A stretch of 64,000 nt of DNA from contig URWA01000005.1 of the NCBI GenBank assembly GCA_900551445.1, positions 1 to 64,000 of the forward strand, read 5' to 3'. The DNA is from an uncultured Bacteroides sp. (GTDB lineage: Bacteria > Bacteroidota > Bacteroidia > Bacteroidales > Bacteroidaceae). The notes beneath the pieces were generated by a model. The model was not told the DNA's origin, did no database searches, and saw only the letters and a program-made list of their open reading frames with translations. Of this stretch, positions 7,608 to 14,725 are shown in pieces. Every line of letters begins with the position of its first letter. The first letter of the stretch is position 1. The position numbers and the translations under genes were made by a program.

Positions 7608-7967
7608 ATGGTTATGAAAATGAAGTTTATAATTTCAGGCATTCTGATTGCTGCTATCGGACTGGTACTGTCGCACACATATCGTCCGTATGTATATGAG
7701 AACCATATCAATGATTATCATCTGGCAGATGTGATAGGCAGTATCGTTTGCGTACCGGCTGCGGTATTATGCGTCTATGGCATTGATAACAGATATTCGA
7801 TAAAGCAATACACAATTGGGGCTGCAGTAGTCTATATTGCATACGAGTTTCTCGGTCTTTTTCATATACATGGTACCTTCGATGTATATGATATTATTGC
7901 CATAATAATAAGCAGCCTTGTGTTTTATCGGATATGCTTGTTATTTGGAGTTTCAAGCGGCAGATAG
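7608..7967 (+). CDS. 119-residue membrane protein of unknown function
   Basis: The protein has about four membrane segments (FIISGILIAAIGLVL, VIGSIVCVPAAVLCVYGI, YTIGAAVVYIAYEFLGLF, IIAIIISSLVFYRICLL). Three in-frame ATGs (7608, 7614, 7620) are possible starts. I recognise no family. It is second in the repeat-box 2 operon. Its last 43 bases overlap, in antisense, the 3' end of the first histidine kinase gene; since those bases belong to the duplicated kinase core, the C terminus of this protein (LLFGVSSGR) is constrained by the kinase sequence. Confidence 0.65.
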   Translation: MVMKMKFIISGILIAAIGLVLSHTYRPYVYENHINDYHLADVIGSIVCVPAAVLCVYGIDNRYSIKQYTIGAAVVYIAYEFLGLFHIHGTFDVYDIIAIIISSLVFYRICLLFGVSSGR

Positions 7968-9259
7968 ATGGTAAATTCCGTGAACTCTCCTTCTGTGCTG
8001 TTGACGAATATTCTTCCCTCATGCGCTTTTATTACCTGGTCAACAAAGTTCAGGCCCAGTCCGAAACCTGAAGCTCCGTTTCTTCGGCTGCGCCTTGCCG
8101 CCGCTGCACGTTCATACTTCTGGAAAATGACTTTCTGGTCGGCTTCGGATATGCCCAGACCATTGTCGCGTACTTTCAGGATGGTGTAGCGCTCGCTTTC
8201 TTCAGTGGTGATGCTTATTTCTACACTCTCCTTTGAGTATTTGATGGCATTGTCAATCAGATTGCTTAATGCTTCACCCAGATAATCGTTGTCGGCATAA
8301 GCTGTTTTGGCCTGCAAGCTGATTATAAAGTTTACGGGTTTCTGTGCTTTGGCCTTGAATTTTTCTGTCAGTTTCTCTATTATTGGAGTAAGCTCAACTT
8401 CTGTTTTGTTCATCTCCAGTTTATGGTTCTCCAGTTTTGAAATGGTCAGTATCTTGTTGGTGAGAGCAAACAGATGTTCTGCTTCGCTTTCCGCTATGTT
8501 CATGTATTTGTTCTTTATCTCCGGTTTGCCTTCCAGTCTTCCGCTTTTCAACATATCCTGCACCATCATAATTGTGCTTAGAGGTGTTTTCATATCGTGT
8601 ATCATAGCGTATGAGAAGTCTTCGCGGATTTGTAAAATAACTTGCAGCCTTGAGATGATTTTTATTTGGAAAATAATACACGCTATTATAAAGCTTAGTA
8701 CAATGATGGTGATTATAATAAGTAAATTTATTTTCCCGAAAAGAAACTTGTATGGATTTAGGATTACAAGTTGAACACCTTGTGATGAGTCTGCTGTAAT
8801 ATTTATGATCTCAGATTTTATTTCCCTCCATGGTAAAGCACTTGGATTGGGATTGCTTGAAGATAATATTTTATTATCGGAAATTCTTATTTTATGTACG
8901 GAAATCGAACATGGCAAATCAATGTCATTAAACATATCAGATGCTATAGAGTCTATTTTTGATAAAGACATCTTTAAGCCTATATTAGACAAGCCTTCGT
9001 TGAGACTGACTATTTCAGGTGCCAAATCATTTTTTTTAGCATCTGCTGGAATACTTACACCCACAATCTCAGTACCCTTAGGTGCTTCTTTAAATCTAAT
9101 TGATATTTCTCTTCTTATCGCTTTTATCAGTATGGAATTACTCTCTTTATATAAATTATTTTCCAGAGCTACGTATGTATTATACAGCCATAATATTTGA
9201 AGTATTATTATTGCAAATGCTCCGATAAAAACGAAGACGCTAATATTCTTGTATTTCAT
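7925..9259 (-). CDS. sensor histidine kinase A (HisKA/HATPase_c)
   Basis: The 444-residue kinase has a transmembrane helix at about 8-27, a periplasmic sensor of roughly 145 residues, a second helix at about 177-197, and then HisKA and ATPase domains. The phospho-accepting histidine is H221 in MIHDMKTPLS. The N box (NLIDNAIKYS), G1 box (RDNGLGIS) and G2 region (GFGLGLNFV) are intact. From about residue 208 to the end it is nearly identical to kinase B at 10308, whereas the sensors differ. It is convergent with the small membrane-protein operon and divergent from repeat-box promoter 3. Its likely partner is the response regulator at 4280. Confidence 0.92.
   Translation of the reverse strand: MKYKNISVFVFIGAFAIIILQILWLYNTYVALENNLYKESNSILIKAIRREISIRFKEAPKGTEIVGVSIPADAKKNDLAPEIVSLNEGLSNIGLKMSLSKIDSIASDMFNDIDLPCSISVHKIRISDNKILSSSNPNPSALPWREIKSEIINITADSSQGVQLVILNPYKFLFGKINLLIIITIIVLSFIIACIIFQIKIISRLQVILQIREDFSYAMIHDMKTPLSTIMMVQDMLKSGRLEGKPEIKNKYMNIAESEAEHLFALTNKILTISKLENHKLEMNKTEVELTPIIEKLTEKFKAKAQKPVNFIISLQAKTAYADNDYLGEALSNLIDNAIKYSKESVEISITTEESERYTILKVRDNGLGISEADQKVIFQKYERAAAARRSRRNGASGFGLGLNFVDQVIKAHEGRIFVNSTEGEFTEFTIYLPLETPNNKHIR
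7940..8632. repeat. duplicated kinase-core segment, copy A
   Basis: These 693 bases align without any net insertion or deletion to 10323-11015 (constant offset 2383) and cover the HisKA and ATPase parts of the two kinase genes. Both copies have the same orientation. Similarity falls off sharply at both ends, so the copied or converted block is just the catalytic half. Confidence 0.9.
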
Positions 9260-9280
9260 ATATATTGTATTTGCTTATTG

Positions 9281-9288
9281 CAAATATA
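9281..9288 (-). promoter_or_regulatory. -7 box of kinase A gene
   Basis: On the minus strand this reads TATATTTG, a match to TAnnTTTG, 21 bases before the kinase A start codon. It carries no TAAC repeat box, so kinase A does not appear to be under the same control as the plus-strand genes. Confidence 0.45.
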
Positions 9289-9360
9289 GAGATATTTGAA
9301 AATTGACATATAATTATTGGACAGCATTGTTTTCACGGAGTAAATAGACACTATAGTATT

Positions 9361-9416
9361 TAACCTAAAGATAACGTAGCGATAACATAAACTCTTGTGC
9401 TTTGCGCCTACCTTTG
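9361..9416 (+). promoter_or_regulatory. repeat-box promoter 3 (small secreted protein operon)
   Basis: TAAC repeats start at 9361, 9372 and 9383 and the -7 box TACCTTTG at 9409. The region from the repeats through the -7 box is nearly identical to promoter 4 at 11689, consistent with a tandem duplication that included both a kinase gene and the promoter divergent from it. Confidence 0.82.
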
Positions 9417-9463
9417 CAGCATAAGAAATAACAAATCAAGTATAATTTGAAAATTAAATTATT

Positions 9464-9724
9464 ATGATAGCAGAATTAATCGTTTCAGCAGTAGCATCAG
9501 TGTCTTTGTTAACACCAAAGGTCGTTTATAATGTATCCTCAGATGATAAGAAAGTGACAAATATTGAGGCCTATTCGGTAAGTGAAGGTAAATATCTTAA
9601 GCGTCTGTATAAGATAAACTTTATTTATAATGCAGAGGGTGAGGTTACAAATAAGAATACTTATCAGTGGGATGAAAGAAATTCCGGTTATATATTGAAG
9701 GATACTGAGAAGTTTTCCAAATAA
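9464..9724 (+). CDS. 86-residue putative secreted protein (DUF3836-like)
   Basis: The short protein starts with a hydrophobic stretch (MIAELIVSAVASVSLL) that may act as a signal peptide, although it lacks the usual positive charges. The mature part contains YNAEGEVTNKNTYQWDERN, which resembles the YD-x-x-GK repeats of DUF3836-type secreted proteins of Bacteroides. The family assignment is tentative. It is the first gene after repeat-box promoter 3, 133 bases before a small membrane protein. Being a secreted product of the regulon, it could be an effector or a ligand for a kinase sensor; neither is shown. Confidence 0.6.
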   Translation: MIAELIVSAVASVSLLTPKVVYNVSSDDKKVTNIEAYSVSEGKYLKRLYKINFIYNAEGEVTNKNTYQWDERNSGYILKDTEKFSK

Positions 9725-9856
9725 AATCCTTCAACTTCTCTCTTATAAAAGTTTAACTCTATAATCTCTGGTATTCTGTATGGTTTATGCTGGATATCAG
9801 GGATATATAAAAGTTTAGCATGTTCTATCAATATACCTAAAAATATAAGTTATACA

Positions 9857-10177
9857 ATGGATAAGACTAAAATCTGGAAAATAATTGCATCAATTTTTAT
9901 GTTGATAGTTATTGGAATCCTATTAAAGAATATCAATATATCTAATATAAGTTATATTGTTTTCGTTCCTGTTATTTTATTACTAGGAATGATTTTTGAA
10001 AAACGAAATATTTACAGGGGATGGTTGATTTCAACAATTTTTGCTGTTTTATATTCCTTCCTATGGTATTTCTTTAACCCGGAAAAAGCGTTAGCTGCTA
10101 TCGCTTGGATTTCAGCAGGTTCATTTATCTCATTGATAGTGATTTTTTTACTTAAACATATTAGAAAGGTTCGATAG
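9857..10177 (+). CDS. 106-residue membrane protein of unknown function
   Basis: Four hydrophobic segments span the protein (IIASIFMLIVIGILL, ISYIVFVPVILLLGMIF, WLISTIFAVLYSFLWYFF, WISAGSFISLIVIFLL), and it ends in the basic tail KHIRKVR. No family is recognised. It follows the secreted-protein gene in the same direction and is convergent with kinase B, mirroring the arrangement of the 119-residue membrane protein next to kinase A. Confidence 0.65.
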   Translation: MDKTKIWKIIASIFMLIVIGILLKNINISNISYIVFVPVILLLGMIFEKRNIYRGWLISTIFAVLYSFLWYFFNPEKALAAIAWISAGSFISLIVIFLLKHIRKVR

Positions 10178-10226
10178 AGTATTTGTTGTTAAAATTAGAG
10201 TAAGTCTGATGAATTCAGAATAAGGT

Positions 10227-10268
10227 AAGCCGTGTGTCAATCGTTCTCGTTACATTGACACACGGCTT
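10227..10268. terminator. perfect 15-bp inverted repeat between convergent genes
   Basis: AAGCCGTGTGTCAAT pairs perfectly with ATTGACACACGGCTT around a 12-base loop. It lies between the 106-residue membrane protein and the 3' end of kinase B. There is no clear thymine run on either strand, so it may be a weak bidirectional terminator or an mRNA-end-stabilising hairpin. Confidence 0.5.
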
Positions 10269-10307
10269 ATCTGGAAAGCAGCAATTACACTTAAATATTT
10301 TTGTGTT

Positions 10308-11621
10308 TTACTGATTATGTCTGTTGTTTGGAGTTTCAAGCGGCAGATAGATGGTAAATTCCGTGAACTCTCCTTCTGTGCTGTTGACGAATATTCTTCC
10401 CTCATGCGCTTTTATTACCTGGTCAACAAAGTTCAGGCCCAGTCCGAAGCCTGAAGCTCCGTTTCGGCGACTGCGCTTTGCTGCCGCAGCACGTTCATAC
10501 TTCTGGAAAATGACTTTCTGGTCGGCTTCGGATATGCCCAGCCCATTGTCACGCACTTTCAGGATGGTGTAGCGTTCGCTTTCTTCCGTCGTGATGTGTA
10601 TTTCCACACTCTCCTTTGAGTATTTGATGGCATTATCAATCAGATTGCTTAATACTTCACCCAGATATTCAGCATCGGCATAGGCAGTTTCGGCTTTTAT
10701 ATCTGTAATGAAATTCACTGCCTTTTGCGATTTCGCCTTGAATTTTTCGGTCAGTTTCTCTATTATAGGAGTAAGCTCAACTTCTGTCTTGTTCATCTCC
10801 AGTTTATGGTTCTCCAACTTTGAGATGGTAAGTATCTTGTTAGTGAGAGCAAACAGATGTTCTGTTTCGCTTTCTGCTATGTTCATGTATTTGTTCTTTA
10901 TCTCCGGTTTGCCTTCCAGTCTTCCGCTTTTCAACATATCCTGCACCATCATAATAGTACTTAGAGGTGTTTTCATGTCATGTACCATGGCGTATGAGAA
11001 GTCTTCACGGATTTGGGAGATCTTATTTATCTTTGATATTATTCTTACTTGGTATATTATGCAGAATACTACAAAAATGAGAAGTAATGTTGTAGATACA
11101 AGGAGTATCCCCATCTTTCCGAAAAAAAGGTTATTGGGGTTTACGAATTGCGCCTGTATAACTATGGAATAATCTTTTCTTAGAGGTACTTTATCTGTTT
11201 GTAAAGAAAATAATGAGGAAGGTTTATTCCCGATATATTGTATGATGGTATCATTTTTTGAAATAGATATCATACATTCGCTTGGATAGTTATTCTTCAA
11301 TAATAACTGTTTGTATATATGATTAATAGAGTCAAGGATTATTGGGCTTTTTAGTTGTTCTAAAGATTCTTGCATATAAACAAACTCTGGAAGATTCCTA
11401 TTTTTATCTTCCTCTGTTCTACTTTGAACCTTAGTTCCAACTGGTAAATTTTGTAATCTGGAGAATGTTTCTTCCATAATGGCCTGTTCCAGCATATTTG
11501 TAGATTTAATCCTCAGTTCATCCTTAACAAAATTATAAGAATTAACTAACCATACAAGTTGAACTAATAATACAATTGATAGACCTAATATTGTAATAAA
11601 TCTGATATAATATGTTTTCAT
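10308..11621 (-). CDS. sensor histidine kinase B (HisKA/HATPase_c)
   Basis: The 437-residue kinase has the same plan as kinase A: a helix at about 7-27, a periplasmic sensor of about 135 residues, a second helix near 168-192, then HisKA with H214 in MVHDMKTPLS and an intact ATPase domain (N box NLIDNAIKYS, G1 RDNGLGIS, G2 GFGLGLNF). By eye about 17 of the last ~235 residues differ from kinase A, while the sensor shares only scattered positions. I infer that both kinases phosphorylate the same response regulator (4280) in response to different cues. It is divergent from the M16 protease gene. Confidence 0.92.
   Translation of the reverse strand: MKTYYIRFITILGLSIVLLVQLVWLVNSYNFVKDELRIKSTNMLEQAIMEETFSRLQNLPVGTKVQSRTEEDKNRNLPEFVYMQESLEQLKSPIILDSINHIYKQLLLKNNYPSECMISISKNDTIIQYIGNKPSSLFSLQTDKVPLRKDYSIVIQAQFVNPNNLFFGKMGILLVSTTLLLIFVVFCIIYQVRIISKINKISQIREDFSYAMVHDMKTPLSTIMMVQDMLKSGRLEGKPEIKNKYMNIAESETEHLFALTNKILTISKLENHKLEMNKTEVELTPIIEKLTEKFKAKSQKAVNFITDIKAETAYADAEYLGEVLSNLIDNAIKYSKESVEIHITTEESERYTILKVRDNGLGISEADQKVIFQKYERAAAAKRSRRNGASGFGLGLNFVDQVIKAHEGRIFVNSTEGEFTEFTIYLPLETPNNRHNQ
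10323..11015. repeat. duplicated kinase-core segment, copy B
   Basis: This is the second copy of the segment at 7940-8632, in the same orientation and with no net indel. Recombination between the copies would remove 2383 bases, including the sensor part of kinase A, promoter 3 and the two small genes behind it, and leave one intact kinase with the B sensor. Confidence 0.9.
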
Positions 11622-11636
11622 TTAGCTGTTTTATTG

Positions 11637-11644
11637 CAAAGTTA
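11637..11644 (-). promoter_or_regulatory. -7 box of kinase B gene
   Basis: On the minus strand this reads TAACTTTG, a TAnnTTTG match 15 bases before the kinase B start codon. As with kinase A, no TAAC triple repeat precedes it. Confidence 0.45.
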
Positions 11645-11688
11645 ACAACATTAAGTATATATAATCAAAGTTCCTGCTGAAAACTTCT

Positions 11689-11744
11689 TAACCTAAAGAT
11701 AACGTAGCGATAACATAAACTTTTGTGCTTTGCGCCTACCTTTG
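11689..11744 (+). promoter_or_regulatory. repeat-box promoter 4 (M16 protease gene)
   Basis: TAAC repeats start at 11689, 11700 and 11711 and the -7 box TACCTTTG at 11737, the same 11-11-26 geometry as in the other three promoters. It places the protease in the same predicted regulon as the ABC-transporter operon and the small proteins. Confidence 0.82.
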
Positions 11745-11783
11745 CAGCATAAGAATAACGAAATAACATAAAACATTTCAATT

Positions 11784-14603
11784 ATGAGAAGAATAATGAG
11801 ACTGGCTTTTGTAGCCATTGCAGGTTTTGCCTGCATGCCGGCAGTTGTAAGGGCACAGCAGATGCCTCCGGTACCGGTAGATAAGGAAGTGAGAATCGGT
11901 AAACTGGATAACGGACTTACATACTATATCCGTCACAATGAATATCCGAAGAACCAGGTGGACTTCTATATCGCCCAGAAGGTGGGTAGTATCCTGGAAG
12001 AGGACGACCAGCGCGGATTGGCGCATTTTCTTGAACACATGTGTTTCAACGGGACCAAGAACTTTCCGGGAAACTCTATGGTCAAGTGGCTGGAGTCTGT
12101 AGGTGTGAAGTTCGGTTATAACCTGAATGCCTATACCAGCATTGATGAAACTGTATATCGTATCTCCAGTGTACCTACGGAACGTATCGGGGTGCAGGAC
12201 TCCTGTCTGATGATTCTGTCCGACTGGGCTGACGGCCTGTTGCTGAATGGCAAGGACATTGACGAGGAAAGGGCTGTTATCCATGAGGAATGGAGAAGCC
12301 AGCTGCCTCCAAATATGAGAATCTTGGAGAAACTGCTTCCGGAGCTTTATCCGGACAGCAGATACGGACACCGTCTTCCTATAGGAACCATGGAAGTGGT
12401 GGACCATTTTCCGCATCAGGCTTTGCGCGACTATTATGAAAAGTGGTATCGCCCGGACCTTCAGGGAATAGTCGTAGTGGGTGACATTGATGTGGACCGC
12501 ATAGAAGGCAAGATCAAGGAACTGTTCTCAAAGATTGAGAAGCCTGTCAATCCGGCAGAGAGGGTTTACTACCCTGTGGCCGACAATGAAAAGCCGATTG
12601 TAGCTTTCGGCTCGGATAAGGAGCAGGATAAATATGTGGCTCAGATTATGTTCAAGTATGATGCCTTGCCTGATTCATTGAAGGGCACAATGGCGGATAT
12701 CACAACTGCTTATCTGCTCGATATGGCCCAGATGATGCTTCAGATAAGACTGAACGAACTGGGACAGAAAGCTGATGCTCCGTTTGCGGCGGCTTCTGCA
12801 TTTTACGGTGAGTTTATTATGGCAAAGACGAAACAGGCTTTCCAATTTGCTATGCTTCCAAAAGGTAACAGTTTCGACGAAGGGCTGAAGGCGGTCTATC
12901 GTGAAGCTCTCCGTGCAAAGAGGGGAGGATTTACCGCCACTGAATATGCGCGTTGCCGCACGGAATACCTGTCTCAGCTTGAAAAGGCATATAATAACCG
13001 CAACCAGCAGGAGAACAAGACGCTGGCAGAATCGTATGTGCGTAATTTCATCGACAAGAAGCCGATACCGGGTATCGAGACGGAATATCAGATGATGAGC
13101 ATGATTGTGAACCAGATTCCTGTGGAAGCTGTCAATCAGGTGTTTTCGCAGATTGTTTCGGACAAGAATCTGGTGGTTCTCGGTATGATGCCTGCACGCG
13201 AAGGTGAGGCCTGTCCCAAGGATGAAGATATACTCGCATTGCTTTCTCAGGTGAAAGCCGAAAACATTGCTCCTTACGTGGATAATGTGAAGGATGAGCC
13301 TCTGGTAAGCGAGTTGCCGGCAGCCGGAAAGGTGGTGAAGGAAAACATGCTTTCTGATTTCGGGGCCAAGGAATGGATTCTTTCAAACGGTGCCAAGGTG
13401 ATATTGAAAAAGACCGACTTCAAGGCGGATGAAATCAATATGATGGCCGTGGCAAAAGGCGGTACTTCGGTTTATGGAAACGACAAGACTGCGGACTTGA
13501 TGTTTATGCCTGCTGTATTGGAACAGCATGGTCTGGGCAGTTTCACTAATTCGGAGCTGACCAAGCTGATGGCCGGCAAGCAGGTTTCGCTCAAAGTAAG
13601 TCTGGATGATTATGTACGCAGACTGTCGGGAAATACGACTCCTAAGGACCTGAAGACTTACATGGAGATGATTTACATGACTTTCACCGGACTGACAGTA
13701 ACACCGGATGAATTTACCGCCATGCAGAATCTTTATAAAGGAGTTATTCAGAATCAGGAACAGAATCCGAGCTTCGTATTCCAGAAGAAGGTGCAGGAGT
13801 TCCTTTACGCTTCGCCCAACAAGCAGGTGTTCGGTGTGAGTGACATTGAGAAGGCAAACCGTGAGAATATCCTTTCCATCATCCGTGAGCAGCTTGCCAA
13901 TGCAGCTGAGTTTACCTTCGTATTCAGTGGAAACTTTGATGAAGCGGAATTAAAGACACTGGTTGAGCAGTACATCGCCACCTTGCCGTCGGTGAAGGGA
14001 AAGAAACAGGAATTGAAGTATAACCCTGCGGTTGAAATCAAGTCGGGCAACGAGGAAAAGGAATTTTCCCTGAAGATGGAAGTGCCTCAGGGTAGTGCGG
14101 CAGTTATCATTAGCGGAAAGATGCCTTACTCGTTCAAGAACAGGCTGATGGCTTCCATGTCGGCACAGATTATCTCTGCCCGTCTTTTGAGTGAAGTCCG
14201 CGAGAAAGAGGGAGCTGTTTACAGTATATATACGCAGGGCTCTCAGGACCGGTTGTCTGAAGTGTCAGTTGTCTATCAGACCATATTCCAGGTGAAGCCT
14301 GAAAAGAAAGACCGTGCGCTTGAAATCATCCGCAGCGAGTTTGAGAATTTGGCAAAGGAAACGCCCGTGGAAGAACTTGACAAGGTGAAGGAGTTTATGG
14401 TGAAGCAAATTACTGGAGACGAACAAACCAACAGCTACTGGTGCTCCATGATGGCCGGCAACGAGCTTCTGCCTTCTGAAGTCTGTGTGAAGGCGGAACA
14501 GGTCATCCAGTCCATCACCCCGAAAGAAATCTCCGGCTATGTGAATGAAGTAATGAAGCAGAATAACTATAGGGTTCTGGTAATGATGCCTGAGAGTAAG
14601 TAG
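11784..14603 (+). CDS. periplasmic M16 (pitrilysin-type) zinc metallopeptidase
   Basis: The 939-residue protein has an N-terminal signal peptide ending near VRAQ and two M16 halves. The inverted zinc motif HFLEH (H81, E84, H85) sits in the first half, with the downstream ERAVIHEEW helix supplying the third ligand. The second half contains REKEGAVYSIY and lacks the zinc motif, as in PqqL/YhjJ-type periplasmic members. M16 enzymes degrade peptides and small unfolded proteins. Its promoter carries the same repeat box as the ABC and small-protein operons, so it is probably induced with them and may clear peptides from the periplasm. Its base composition is closer to the flanking housekeeping genes than to the AT-rich genes before it. 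Confidence 0.95.
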   Translation: MRRIMRLAFVAIAGFACMPAVVRAQQMPPVPVDKEVRIGKLDNGLTYYIRHNEYPKNQVDFYIAQKVGSILEEDDQRGLAHFLEHMCFNGTKNFPGNSMVKWLESVGVKFGYNLNAYTSIDETVYRISSVPTERIGVQDSCLMILSDWADGLLLNGKDIDEERAVIHEEWRSQLPPNMRILEKLLPELYPDSRYGHRLPIGTMEVVDHFPHQALRDYYEKWYRPDLQGIVVVGDIDVDRIEGKIKELFSKIEKPVNPAERVYYPVADNEKPIVAFGSDKEQDKYVAQIMFKYDALPDSLKGTMADITTAYLLDMAQMMLQIRLNELGQKADAPFAAASAFYGEFIMAKTKQAFQFAMLPKGNSFDEGLKAVYREALRAKRGGFTATEYARCRTEYLSQLEKAYNNRNQQENKTLAESYVRNFIDKKPIPGIETEYQMMSMIVNQIPVEAVNQVFSQIVSDKNLVVLGMMPAREGEACPKDEDILALLSQVKAENIAPYVDNVKDEPLVSELPAAGKVVKENMLSDFGAKEWILSNGAKVILKKTDFKADEINMMAVAKGGTSVYGNDKTADLMFMPAVLEQHGLGSFTNSELTKLMAGKQVSLKVSLDDYVRRLSGNTTPKDLKTYMEMIYMTFTGLTVTPDEFTAMQNLYKGVIQNQEQNPSFVFQKKVQEFLYASPNKQVFGVSDIEKANRENILSIIREQLANAAEFTFVFSGNFDEAELKTLVEQYIATLPSVKGKKQELKYNPAVEIKSGNEEKEFSLKMEVPQGSAAVIISGKMPYSFKNRLMASMSAQIISARLLSEVREKEGAVYSIYTQGSQDRLSEVSVVYQTIFQVKPEKKDRALEIIRSEFENLAKETPVEELDKVKEFMVKQITGDEQTNSYWCSMMAGNELLPSEVCVKAEQVIQSITPKEISGYVNEVMKQNNYRVLVMMPESK

Positions 14604-14655
14604 GATATTTTTTCAAAGGAAGCACATATTCTATTTTTATTCTGCCTAAAACAAA

Positions 14656-14702
14656 ACCGTCTGCATGCCTTGAAGAAAATCGTCACGATGCATGCAGACG
14701 GT
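14656..14702. terminator. bidirectional terminator between M16 protease and ispG
   Basis: ACCGTCTGCATGC pairs perfectly with GCATGCAGACGGT across a 21-base loop, between the convergent ends of the protease gene and ispG. Flanks are A-rich on the left, giving a thymine-containing tail on the minus strand. Confidence 0.65.
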
Positions 14703-14725
14703 TGTGATGTGTAGGCTAGGGAGAA

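Noticed and set aside
8307..11172. Apparently conserved antisense frames in the two kinase genes (8307-8774 and 10708-11172, 7968-8189 and 10351-10572)
   Set aside because: The two members of each pair look conserved only because the underlying kinase cores are duplicated. They have no promoter or start context of their own.
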